From: Cordilura impudica
Lineage: Eukaryota; Arthropoda; Insecta; Diptera; Scathophagidae
Direction of reading: 5' to 3'
DNA length: 64,000 nt
Assembly (NCBI GenBank): GCA_963682025.1
Contig: OY821518.1
Span: 145,826,731-145,890,730 of the forward strand
Shown: positions 23,209 through 34,658 of the stretch, piece after piece
Numbering within the stretch: position 1 is the first letter of the stretch
How the letters are laid out: each line of letters opens with the position of its first letter
Notes under the pieces: generated by a model
Databases searched by the model: none
The model's input: only the letters and a program-made list of their open reading frames with translations
Told to the model about the DNA's origin: nothing
Made by a program: the position numbers and the translations under genes

Positions 23209-25085
23209 TTAATTACACGTTTACAGCTCTGACTGCGGAAAGATGGTAGCTGTTTATCATGTAAGTGAAAACACATAAAAGGGATATTTTAGAATGAAAT
23301 TCTTGCTGTTTTATGAGTTTCGAATCTCTTTTCATAATATCTTAACAGACATAATTTTGCACAATAGGGGTGTAACTTAGTATGATTTAAACAAAATTTT
23401 TATATATCGTAACATGGCCACCGTGGTAACAGAACTGCAATAATAAAGAAAGCCGTTTTTTCCCAATAAATAACCCTGTTTAATGCGCAACCAACTAAGG
23501 TTGTATCAGTATAGAAACAAATACATTGTAACAAGTTAAATTCTGTCAAAAATGCATCTCCGCATTTAAATTTTCATTACTTTCCACGAGATCTGTTGCA
23601 TTTAGTGTCAAAGGGCACTGCAACTTCTAGGACAGTAAAATCTGACAGTTATTTGCATTGACAACCGTGTTACTAATTGACTAAATTAAAAATGCATATT
23701 TGAAATACATTTATTTTATGGAATCATAAATCATAGGTCCAAATTACTTTATATGAGAAATGGAATGAGTTTTTTTTTTTTGATTGCATCAAAAGTAATA
23801 TCCCAAATGTGTAATGTATAAATATGATTAAATGAATTTAAATATGCACATTAACAAAACCTTTTATCACTCTATATAAGTATTATATTACTTATCTACA
23901 GCTTTCGATTCATGGATCCGGATTTAGTGCACCCTCATGGTATCATATTACTTTAATAAAAAATTTTGCTTTTGTGGTGAAGAGTTTTATACATATTCCT
24001 TATTTTTTATACAAACTTATTATTACGTATTAACGGTACTCATGATCGTAAAATGTATTTAAGTATGCAAGAGGTTTTATTTAGCACTTGAAGAAAATCA
24101 AAAAAACTGTAGTGATTGGTTTCATCTTTGACGCTTGTTTTACAGTTCGCTATCGAAGGAAAAGTGTTAAGGTCTCATCATTAGTTCATTACAATTTTCT
24201 TTTTGCCTACACAAAAATTTATTTCCTGTATAAAGGAAAAAAAGCTAAAAATTTAGATTTCTTTCTCAACGTATAATGTGGCACCTCTATTAAAAACTGG
24301 AGCCGTCATGATAAAAAAATAATAACATATTTATAATCTGTGTGCTTTGTTCAGTCTAAATCGTCTCTTGAAACTCAAAGAACAACTTGCTGAGTACTTT
24401 GGCGATTCTGGAACATTATGTTCAATGGCAAAATAGTGGTTTACTGCATTTTATTGTACTCGCACAACCATTGACGCCAAACACTTTAGAAGGGCAACTG
24501 AGGACACTACGCCTGAAAATTTCGAAAAAAAAAATTCACGAATTCGGTTACCACTCGAAAAACTTGATTAGGTAGTAGATTTTTTTTATTATAAAACTTT
24601 AATATTTGAAAATGCAAAAGAGTTTCTTCGCTAACAACCTTATTAACTTAAGTCTGATAGAATTACAATATTTGCAAAACCAAATTTAGCTCCGTCTACC
24701 AATCAAAGAATTTACACAAATTATTAATTAATAAATTACTGCAATCGTAAATATTGGGTTTGCAACAATTAATTATATTGTAACAACATATTTTAAATAT
24801 AAAATGTATAAAGAGATATTGTTCTAAATTGTTGTTTATCCAGAATTAAGTTTCGGCTATAACAAAGGAAAATTAAGTTTATATTATAACCTGATTTGGT
24901 TTTTCTAACCGAAAGAATGATTCGAATTCCGTTCTAAATACGAAATCCATATAATGAAATGATTAACCCAACGGTAATTTTAATTTATTTGTAATTTTTG
25001 AAAAATAAATTAAAAATTTTAATTTACTGAAAGAAATATCTTTTTCCATTCAGCATTATTTATTGGATCTTCACATATGTTTGTG
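23209..25085. other. AT-rich sequence, mostly featureless
   Basis: Apart from the mariner fragment at 24363-24575 nothing was recognised. Short homopolymers only. Confidence 0.45.
24363..24575 (+). pseudogene. Short mariner transposase fragment
   Basis: A plus-strand reading around 24415-24560 contains WFTAFYCTRTTIDA followed by RRATEDTTPENFEKKIHEF. This resembles the mariner segment 'WFxxFxxGRTSTxDxxRSGRP...TPENIxKIHxx' at the end of the helix-turn-helix region. No catalytic region follows. Support is limited to this ~50-residue pattern. Confidence 0.5.
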
Positions 25086-25089
25086 AACT

Positions 25090-27990
25090 AACAATAAGTT
25101 ATTAAAATCTTAAAACTAAAACTTAAATATTAAATCCAGCCAACACCGGACAAAATTTTATTTATTCTAAATACATATGTTATCTAATAACAGAAGCAGT
25201 CTCTCTCCTTCTTAAGCGTTGATGGGTACGATTATTGATTAAGTTACGTGCTAGAGGATTCGGGTGAGACTTTAGCTTTTCCAAATAGTTTGCACTATAT
25301 CTAGGGATTTTGCATTTTACTAGAGAAACATTTTCTCTGTGCAAATGTGATTTTCTCACGTACCATGGTGCGCCCGTAATCATTCTTAAAATCTTGTTTT
25401 GGCATCTTTGTATTCTTTCTGTGTTTGAAGCTGAGGCTGTTCCCCATAATTGAATGCCATAGCACCAAATGGGTTTGTAAATCGAGTTATAAATAAAAAG
25501 CTTACAATTGGACAATGAATTGGATAATTTCAATTTAATTTGTGTTAATTTAGCGTCAATATGGTATTTCAAGGTAAGCCGGCGATCAAGATGTAGTGCG
25601 AGATATTTAATAGAGTAATGTTTAGCTATAGGCTGGATCTTCATTCGAATTTAGGGGCAAGTCTCCCTTCTTAAGGTAAAGGTTACATGAATACACTTTT
25701 GTTCATTTACTTTGATCTTCCCCAAATCTAGTCAATCTTCCAGCTATTCAATATGACTCTGTAAAAGAAGAGATGCTGTTGAGGGGTTCTCGTGTACGCT
25801 TAAAATTGCAGTATCATCCGCAAAAGTTTACGTAAATGTTTGCATGTCTGATGTGTAAAGGATATACAGAAGCGGGCCCAAGATACTACCTTGTGGTACA
25901 CTAGCATGAATTGTTTGTGGAGGGCTCACAAAGATTTTCTCTCTTGTAGAGAATTTTCTATTAATTATATAGTTCTCCATTAGCTTATGTATGCTCGGGG
26001 CAACAACTGATTAACTTTATTGAGGAGTTCCACGTGCCAAACTCGGTCGATAGCTTTCGAGACGTCTATAAAAAGTGCGCAGCAGTAGTCATTCTCTTCA
26101 AAAGCTCTTCTTATGGCACTTACAATCCTGTGAACTTGCTCAGTGGGGCTGTGTTTTCGTCTGAAACCAAATTGATGTACTGAAATGACATTATTTTGAT
26201 CTACGGATATTGCAAATGTGATTACCAAAACTCTCTCGAATAATATTGGCAAGTTCGACAGTAAACTTGCTGGTCTATACGACTCCACCTTTGTTTGATT
26301 TTACCTGCTGTAGGTATCATTGTAACGAGTGAAACTTTCCATTCTGGGGGAAAATGTTCAAGGCGTATTATAGCATTAAAAATAATTCTGTTTATTTGGG
26401 GTAACTCCAAAAGCATTTTATTACTGATCCCATCGATCCCCGATGCTTTGTGACACTGCTCCATGTGACTGCTCGAATGCTGTGGAGTAATAATTGGCAA
26501 CTCATTAATAAAACTAGTGGTTATATTCTTTAGGTGTTCCACAAACAGATCTCCTCTTTCTTTGTCATTTCTAGCCCATTCTTAGAGGATGCTTGCATAC
26601 AACAGGTCTTTTAAGATTTTTTGTAGCACGCCACAAAGAGTAATCAGTTAGCGTTTCTTTGTGTTTCAAGCAGTTTCCGTAGGGTTTCGTGCATTCTTTC
26701 ATTTGTTGTTTAAGTTGTGGAGATCTGTGCAGTTGCTACTCTCTTCGAATTCTTCTTTTTCACCCAATAGCCTTTCAACATCTACAGAAGAAGTTCTATA
26801 TGGCCTAGTGTGAAGAGGGGGTTTAGGAGCAAGGTGAGCAGCTAATTTGAGATTTTGTTCGAAGTTAACAATCGAGAGGTCAATATCATCCGACGTCCTT
26901 AGCGGGAAGCTTTCTGTGCAATGGGTACTAAGAAACTTCTTGTATTTTAGCCAATCAATATTAATTGAAGGCTTTAAATCACCAGATGTGGAAATAGTTA
27001 CAATAACTGGTGTGTGGTCAGATAAGTTCCATAGATATTTTACATGCGCAAGTTCTTTTGCGATGTTCTTCGTTACTCCGAAATCGATTGAATCGGCTAT
27101 TTTTTGCTTATCTGTTGGCCAGTATGTTGTTCTCCGTTTGAGACCACATGCACACCCATTTTAGAAATTGTGTTGACCAAAACACGACCCTTCGGGGAAT
27201 TAGCCATGAGCCACAGAATGTATGCTAGGCATTAAACTCGCCAGCAACTATGAAAGGAGGGCCTAGTGATTTAAAAAACTTTTATATTGATTTTCTGATA
27301 TAGAAAAACTTGGTGAAAATATATTGATGAAATTACGAGGCTGTTTCCAAGTTCTTCAAATCAAATAGTAGTATCTTGAAGGTAGTTTTCACAATGAGCG
27401 CACATTAAATAATGTTTTGATCTGGATTTAATTAGGATAGCTGAGCCACCACATGCTCTACCTCTTGGATCCTTAGTATAATACAAATGACTTTCAGAGA
27501 CAAGCAAAGTATCAATTTGATTGTCTCTAAGAAAATGGTCAAGTTCGTCTTTATGTTAGCTTAAGCCGTTTACGTTCCAGTAACATATTTTCAAACATTG
27601 CTTAGTATAGCTTGCAATATCATGGATTGCAATTTCATAATCTCTTGCATCATGTTGTTCATAGCGTTCGTGAATATATTTATCGTTTGAGCAAGAGCTT
27701 CGAGGGCCGACTCAAGTTTAGTTTGATTTTTATTCAGGGGATCGCATTCGAAATTTGTTACAGCGGGGTATATACGCACTACATTAGTATATGATAGAAT
27801 ATTTTGCGGATGGTTTGTATTAATTGGATAACTTCTAGGAGCAGCTGCGTTAATATTTGATGATTTCGGATAAATTGTTTTCGATACGGGTGAAGCGTGT
27901 TTCCTTGTTTTCATAATTTTATGTATCGTAGAGTAAACTGTACAGCCCCTGTAATATGCGTTGTGCTTTTCACCACAGTTGCTACATTTT
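25090..27990 (-). pseudogene. jockey-type non-LTR retrotransposon, decayed
   Basis: On the minus strand the parts follow the usual jockey order. An ORF1 end (27985-27591) has a CCHC zinc knuckle (CSNCGEKHNAYYRGC) and a tail ending MMQEIMKLQSMILQAIL. A broken endonuclease region (about 27590-26800) includes an 'RGRACGGSAILIKS' block. A reverse-transcriptase core (26542-25980) includes HQFGFRRKHSPTEQVHRI and CCALFIDVSKAIDRVWH. The RT thumb and C-terminus (25644-25180) include IKYLALHLDRRLTLKYHI and KPIWCYGIQLWGTA. Many stops and shifts make it non-functional, and the first catalytic Asp region reads SKAIDRV, with Ile where the family has Phe. The 3' end lies near 25090 without a clear poly-A. 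The 5' part of ORF1 resumes beyond the DINE at 28008-28803. Confidence 0.85.
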
Positions 27991-28007
27991 TTTTACCTTA
28001 ACATCTG

Positions 28008-28803
28008 TTTATACCCTATACCACCATGTGGTTTGGTTATAATGACTTTGTGCTGCTGTTTGTAACAACCAAAAATATTTGACCTACACCCATCTTTAAT
28101 TATACCGATCGAATCAGAATCACTATCTGATTCGATTTAACGATGTCCGTCCGTCCGTCCGTCCGTCCGTCCGTCCGTCTGTGTGTCCATGTAAAGCTTG
28201 TAATCAAACTGCAGGTCGCAAATATGAATTTATTTTGACGAAATTTGGTATTTGATCTTCTATCAGCCATGGGATGAAAGCTATTGAAATTGGTGAGAAT
28301 CGGTCCATGTTCAGACCTAGCCCCCATACAAATGACCCCTATGAAATCAACATATATTGCCATAAGACCCAAATTATCATACAAATCTTAGTCAAATTGG
28401 GTTTGTATGTATATATTACATCCATTAATCAATAGTCCAAAAATGATCCCTATTGGACAACTCTTAGTCTTAGGCCTCCCGATCTTCACTTAAATCTATC
28501 AAAAAGCAAAATTATTGCACGGATTCCTTTCAAATTTGGTTTGTATATATTTTTTCAAAGTATAAGTGACTTTACCAAATATGGTCAGGATCGGTCCATT
28601 TTTCGACCTAGTCCCCATTTAAATATAGTGTCTGATATGAACTTTTTCATATCTGCAGCGAAAAAAATTAATAAAAATGCCACTCAAATTTGGTTTATGC
28701 ATATTTGCTATATCCAATTAGTTGGACTGAAGAGATAGGGTCTCTTAACCATGGTAGAGGGTATCGTATAGTCGGGCTAGACCGACTATAATTTTCTTAC
28801 TTG
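28008..28803 (+). mobile_element. INE-1/DINE-1-like element, subfamily A, copy 3 (both ends)
   Basis: Starts TTTATACCCTATACCACCAT and ends with a perfect hairpin, TATAGTCGGGCTAGACCGAC plus TATA (28767-28790), then ATTTTCTTACTTG. The (GTCC)n tract at 28145-28185 is the longest of the three copies. It sits inside ORF1 of the minus-strand jockey element, so it is the younger of the two. Length about 796 bp. Confidence 0.82.
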
Positions 28804-28885
28804 CTTTTCTTTAATATTATATCCCCGGGTTCTAACTTTACGCGGAAAAGATGTTGTGGGATGTGTTCGCGGTTTCTGATGTTTA
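28804..28885 (-). pseudogene. Upstream piece of jockey ORF1
   Basis: Minus-strand reading gives HLFRVKLEPGDIILKK, like the jockey ORF1 segment just before the zinc knuckles. It points the same way as the element at 25090-27990 and abuts the DINE. The first two knuckles that should lie between the two pieces are absent, so a deletion also occurred. Confidence 0.6.
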
Positions 28886-29630
28886 CTACAACTTTTAAAC
28901 AACGTTAAAATAGTTTTATGTTTACAAGTTTTTTAATATTGCAGACGCACGATTGGGTAAGATCCATATGATGTGGATTTCTAATTATTGCCATTATTTA
29001 AGATCAATTGTCGCATTAACTGACAACAAATTTATCAAGGTTGCTAAAAAGAAACGTGTCAAGGCTGATGTGTATAGGAGCTGTCTAATCGGTACCCAAA
29101 GAGATCGCAAAGAATTCACCGTCACAAAATAAGATTGGTGTAGTTTTTTGCGAGTCAAGTTTAAAGTGAAGTGTTGTGGTGTAGAATTACAAAGCATGTT
29201 CAAAAAGTACATAGAAGCCAACATAGAAGCCAATTAACAAAATTTAAAATTTTACATATATTATACTCGTATATACAATTAAATCAATATGTATCAACCA
29301 TAAGTAAAATTGGATTAGTATGTAAATTTATTTTTTATCATTTAAGATATTTTTCGTTTTATATGTGTGACTTGCTCCACGAAAAGGGACTTCTGCGCCG
29401 GAAAAATTACTTTTTGAGTGGTTCTTATAGGAAAAAAACGCTCTTTCAAATGCCGCAAACCGCAAGTTTCTATGTATTTTAGTTTTTTTACAAATCACCT
29501 GTAAAAATTAACATAATTAATGAAAATATTGAAAAATGTGATATAAACAGATAATATATATAATATTTGAAATTTAAAAAAGTTCAATATCAAAGGTACA
29601 AAATTACAAAATTATCAAAACTTTACTCTT
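28886..29630. other. Unassigned sequence
   Basis: A plus-strand run around 29020-29125 reads as a short basic peptide (FIKVAKKKRVKADVYRS) without a recognised family. 29360-29392 is inverted relative to 29935-29967 (both around CCACGAAAAGGGA). Confidence 0.4.
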
Positions 29631-29639
29631 TTTTACTCC

Positions 29640-29990
29640 TAACACGCTTTTTTGGTGGTTCTTCTGTATTTTGCTGATTTCACCTTTGTCTGATTTTTCT
29701 TTAAGAAGTTAGTTCTTCCAGTTTTTTTTTTGTTATTTTCATCTCCGATTTATTCACCATTGTAGCACGTTTCTTTATAGATTGTTTATCTCCGTCTTTG
29801 TTTCTGGTTTTCACATCAGCTTGAGCTTTTTCAACTGCAGCTGTCTTCTTAGGGAGTTTTTCCACTTTTGCTACCGATTTTTTAGGAGTCCCAGTTTTGT
29901 TTTCCGCCAGTTTTTTTTGTTCTTATTTTTTTTGGTGACTCCCTTTTCGTGGACCAGGTCACATATATTTAATTTATTATTTCAAAATTG
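29640..29990 (-). pseudogene. Lysine-rich open fragment, histone-H1-tail-like
   Basis: On the minus strand about 70 codons read as a lysine/alanine/threonine-rich peptide (for example TPKKSVAKVEKLPKKTA), followed after stops by more of the same. The composition resembles the C-terminal tail of histone H1 or another basic nuclear protein. No globular domain is present. Low-complexity basic peptides can arise by chance from A-rich DNA, so the call is tentative. Confidence 0.35.
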
Positions 29991-30584
29991 ATAAATCATA
30001 AATAAAATAATTTTTGGTGTTTATATATATATATATATTGCAATTACTGCATCCCAATCAATAAATAGAACCAAAATTCCATAGTATCAACTAAGTTAGA
30101 CAATTCGTACAATCGAATCTACGGTGGTGTGAGAAGTATAATTCAGATATTACAACAGAATAATGTGATAGTTCATAGGCCTACCAAAATTCGGCAACAA
30201 ATTCGGTTGGCTCAAAAGAGATGTCATAGCGCCAGCTTTGGTTATAACTTACGATAAATTGAATTAAGAGCAAAGTCGTGTTTATAACACGCCAGAGACC
30301 AAACAATAGTCTAAACAGCGGATTTCTCCGGGCGATACGGCACCCAAGAAGGTCAAATTGGAATAAAAATTCCGCCGTTATTGGGTCAAATTATCCAAAT
30401 GCAATTTTGATCAATACTCTATCGATACTCACAATTCTTTGGTGTTGATAAAATGTTACGTTTTCACTTACCTGAAATAAAAAAAAAAACAGAACAAAAA
30501 TATTAAGAAATATATATATCATTATGAATAAAATCAACTATTAATAAAAATAATCTAACCCATAAAATCAAAGGTTTTATTAAA

Positions 30585-31200
30585 ACTCTCCGTGACTATG
30601 CGTGACTTTGCGTGACTATTTTAATATAATCTTTGGTCACAGCAAGTCTATGGACAAAGTTTCAGATCGATCGGATGAGGGAAAATGGGGTTTAAACATG
30701 ACTGTGCGTGACTATGCGTGAGTGTGTGTGACTATGTCAGAGATAATCTTTTTTTCACAGCAAGTGTATTGACCAAGTTTCAGATTGATCTGATAATTGA
30801 AAATGTGTTTTTAAACTTTCCGTGACTGTGCGTGATTATGCGTGACTGTGCGTGACTGTGCCTGACTATGCGTGACTGTGCGTGACTGTGCGTGACTATG
30901 CGTGACTGAGCGTGACTATGTCAAAGTTAATCTTTTTTCACAGAAAGTATATCGACCAAGTTTCAGATTGATTGGATGAGGGGAAATCCGTTTTAAATCC
31001 CTCCGTGACTGTGCGTGACCATGCGTGACGGTGCGTGACTAAGGCAAAGTTAATTTTTTTTCACAGCAAGTATATGCACCAAGTTTCACATCGATCGAAT
31101 GAGGGGAAATGACATTTAGATCACTCCGTGACTGTGCGTGACTATGCGTGACTGTGCGTGCCTACCCCAAAATTAATCCTTAGTCACAACAAGAATATTA
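30585..31200 (+). repeat. Nested tandem repeat of CGTGACTRTG units
   Basis: The decamer CGTGACTGTG/CGTGACTATG occurs in runs of 2-12 (30590-30630, 30698-30740, 30820-30915, 31006-31045, 31125-31165). The runs are separated by a conserved ~90-bp spacer containing 'caagtttcagatcgatcggatgagg' and 'ttttttcacagcaagtat'. Both levels repeat, giving a higher-order unit of roughly 110-190 bp, five times. It ends at a (GACA)n tract near 31245. Confidence 0.9.
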
Positions 31201-32244
31201 GCCAAGTTGCAGATCAATTAGATAAGGGGGAATGGGGTTGAACCACGACAGACAGACAGACAGATAGACAGAGAGTACGAGTTACATTTTCATGCATACG
31301 GGTATTTCTGTTTTATATTTTTAATATTAAAATACAATATTTATTATTTTAATGTTGTTTTTTTTTTTAATTAATTAATTTTTTCAATTGTATTTGTGAG
31401 GTGTGAAATTCGACATTAAATTAAATTTAAATTAATATTCATATGGTTGTTCATGTTAAATTTGTACTCTGTTTTTATCATTTTATTACATTTAATAATA
31501 TTATTGTACTCCAATTGCATTGTATTTGAATCGCAAATTTGCAAGAAAACTTAAATTAAAATTCAATTGATTAATTTAGTTATATGATTCGCCTCACGCG
31601 GTTTATTCGTTTATTCTATTTTCTTTTATTTTTTATTGTAATTTAAAAACCACTACTGGATATACAACGTAAGGTAGCACTTATTTCAATATATGCAAGC
31701 CAAATAAGATATGCATTTAAGCTAAAGTACAGCGATATAAAAAAGAACTGCTGAATGGTATGGCCAGAGAAGGAAAAAAAAAATGCAGATACATTTTTTT
31801 TTTTTTTTATTTATTTATTCATCCTTTATTGGCAGATTATATTTACACTAGATATTACAACAATTAATATAATGGGATCTTAAGATATTAATTAACGATT
31901 TGTTATTAAATATAAAAGTTTTGAAGGTAAAATAGGGGAAAAATCCTTTATATAAATATTTGGCAATTCAAATACTGTTAGAAAAATACATATTTATAAA
32001 AGTTAATTATAAATAATATAATGCAGATAAATGCGTTCACGAGTATAGTAAAAAAAAATAAAGTTTTGAAAAGAAGCATTTATTTAGCATATTATTGTTT
32101 AACACTAGTTAAATTTTCTAGTTCCAATTCCACAAAATCATAAAAGTTGTTCTCGTAAGCAATGATGTGTATTTTCTCCATCAAAAGAGAAATATACGTG
32201 GGTTGTGTATAGTGCTGCTATTATGTTTTATGCTTTCATGAATA
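31201..32244. other. AT-rich sequence with a possible LINE tail
   Basis: A T-run followed by (ATTT)n at 31794-31832 and then 'cctttattggcag' reads on the minus strand as AATAAAGGATGAATAAAT plus A-rich tail. This looks like the 3' end of a minus-strand non-LTR element, but no coding part was found next to it. Confidence 0.4.
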
Positions 32245-32405
32245 GTTATCCCAACAAAGTCAGGGTATATTAAGACTGTGCTGATGTTTGTAACTACCAA
32301 AAATATTTCACCTAAACCCACCACATTTTATTCCTATCTTCCTTCAGTCTGTCTCTCCGCCAGTCCGTCTATCTGCTAGTCAGCTCGTAGATTCTGAAAT
32401 ATATA
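32245..32405 (+). mobile_element. Degenerate INE-1/DINE-1-like fragment, subfamily A
   Basis: 'ctgtgctgatgtttgtaactaccaaaaatatttcacc' and a decayed GTCY tract (32345-32395) follow the subfamily A order. The 5' hairpin is degraded and the 3' half is absent. Confidence 0.6.
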
Positions 32406-33008
32406 TGTATGTATATTAGGGTGGCCCTTCGTTATATGGAGGGAAAAAAAAGTTTTCAAACTGTCGGTCTCACCCCCAAGAATTATGCGAATATCAAAAA
32501 AACTGAGAAATACAAAGTTTTGGGCCAATCAAAAAACGTTTAGTTGTGGCGCAAAGCGATTGAAAATGTCAAGTGTGTTTATATGGGAAAATATGATTTT
32601 TTTTCAGATTTTACGAAAATTTCGTTCTATAATTTAATTTTTCCGACAAGCTGTTACATAATTTGGGATCACTATTAAATTATCCTTTCAAAAGGCTACA
32701 AAAATTCAAAATCATATGAAACCTCGCCAAGAAATAGCAAATGATCCAGACCACTTTTGTGCCAAAAAAAACCTATGTCATGAAATTTGATGGCATTTTT
32801 TTCAACTTTGAGAAATTGATTAAAGCCATCATTCCTTTTTGGTCTCTATACTTATAAGTACTCAGATATGAAGTATTGTTTTATTACCACGTTGTTAACC
32901 TATTGCGCATTGAGACCGAAAATTGGAAATTTTTTTGATAAAATTTTTAAAACTCCTTTTTCAAGTTTGAAAAAATTTTCTTAAACAAAATTTAAAAAAT
33001 TAATATAT
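32406..33008. other. Unclassified old repeat or filler, target of the I-like element
   Basis: Begins TATTAGGGTGGCCCTTCG, a start that looks like a transposon terminus, but no inverse partner was found on either side of the I-like insertion. No gene recognised. Confidence 0.35.
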
Positions 33009-33020
33009 TACTTTAAGGTT
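33009..33020 (+). repeat. Target-site duplication, left copy
   Basis: TACTTTAAGGTT, identical to 38571-38582 on the other side of the non-LTR element. Confidence 0.95.
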
Positions 33021-33200
33021 CAAGTCACAAATGTTAATACGAACTGACAACATCGTATGAGCGGAGTTTTTGATATACTTAAACTAGTGATACGCATATA
33101 ATACAATAATACTTAACGGTTAATACCACAAAAAAATATATATAAAAACAACTAAGCATAAAGACTTAAAAAGAAGAACAGTGAAGGGAAACTTAAAACA

Positions 33201-34436
33201 ATGAAGCCACCTGATCCCCCTGAGGTTTCAAAACAAAAATTTAATTACACAACAGGCTTGGATTATGATTTTTCAAAAAAAAAATAACTTTAAATTCAAA
33301 TGGTCCTAAGTATCTTGTAATTACAAGGACAAAAAGCAAAAGTGATCTCTCTAATGTCTCTCCGTTTCTAATAAAAAAAGTCATCGATTCGACTTGTAAT
33401 GGTGAAGTAGCGGAATGCAAAAAACTTCGTAATGGAACTATTCTTGTTAAAACTAAAAACAGTATTCAAGCAAATAAACTTATTAAGCTTACAGCTATGA
33501 GTGACGACATCAAAATTGACGTCTCTGAGCATAAATTCCTAAATTTTTCTAGAGGTGTTATTTACTCATCTGACTTATTTGGAGTCCCAGAGGAAGAAAT
33601 TCTAATCAATATGTCTATTCAAAAAGTTGCAGAAGTAAAAAAAATTTTAAGGAAAGAAAATGAAAAATTAATTGAAACTGGACTATTAATAATTACATTC
33701 TCATCCATTAATCTACCAGAATATGTATACATGGGATACGAGAAGATCTACATACGTCCATATATACCGACACCAATGAGATGCAACAACTGCCTACACT
33801 ACGGTCATGTACAAAAAACCTGTGAATATCAGAAGTTATGTTACAACTGTGGCAATCTCAATCATACCAATGTTGATATTAATGAGCAATGTACTAATGA
33901 AATGTGTTGCATTAATTGTAAGGAAAATAACTTAAATGATGTTAAACATTCCGCCAAGGATAAAAGTTGCCCAATCTTCATAAAAAACAAAGAAATTCAG
34001 GCAATCAGAGTCATTGAAAAAACAAGTCTCAAAACAGCTGAAAAAAATCTACAACAAAAGACAACTAACAAAGCACGAGTCATTTTCATCCATTACTGCT
34101 TCAACACCATACCGAGCACAACTGATAAGCTATGATGATCCAATACTGAAAGATACATCCAATTCAACAACAAACAACACCGATAATAACTCAGCCGCTC
34201 TCAACTCAAACAAGGATAATGGCCAGAGTACTCACACGTGCAGCCAGCCTAAACCCAACATTATAGAACCTACAACATCCGGCTATACTTTGAGACCCCG
34301 TACTTCTACTCAAATATTTCCTAGAAATATATCCAATCGTTTAAAATCACAGTTAAAAGCCAAAAGTAAGACCAGTAAGAAACTCAAAAACGATAATATT
34401 GATATTATCGCTGAAGAAGAGCTGATGCAACAATAG
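33201..34436 (+). pseudogene. I-like element ORF1 (Gag-like RNA-binding protein), two frameshifts
   Basis: ORF1 coats the element RNA and acts as a nucleic-acid chaperone. I place the start at ATG 33201. The frame breaks after 25 codons in an A run at 33275-33284. The next frame is open from there through 34135, so the internal ATG at 33497 is not the true start. It carries an RRM-like segment (YLVITRTK at about 33315 through GEVAECKKLRNG) and three knuckles: CNNCLHYGHVQKTC (33781), CYNCGNLNHTN..C (33838), and CCINC...C (33904-33972). A second break occurs at about 34060-34130, near another A-rich stretch. The C-terminal Ser/Asn/Lys-rich part continues in a third frame to 34436. Restricted to homopolymers, the breaks could be real or sequencing slips. 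Confidence 0.85.
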
Positions 34437-34658
34437 ACTGCTTGCGTGATCCTATCTAGGCTGTCCCCCGGTGGTGCTGATGGATTCCCTTTACAAAATT
34501 TTTATAAATTTTGGGGAGGGGGTTCTCGGTGCAGTCGGGGGTATTGTTGGGTGGGATCTTTGTAAGTAGTTGTTATTCATAAGTAGTTCTCTTTTTTACA
34601 CTATTTCAATTATTTATCTATTAGTTATTAATAACTTACTTAAATTATCTTATTCATT

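Noticed and set aside
30585..31200. Regularly spaced repeats as a CRISPR array
   Set aside because: The segments between decamer runs are conserved copies of one another, unit sizes vary, and the surroundings are eukaryotic transposons with no cas genes.
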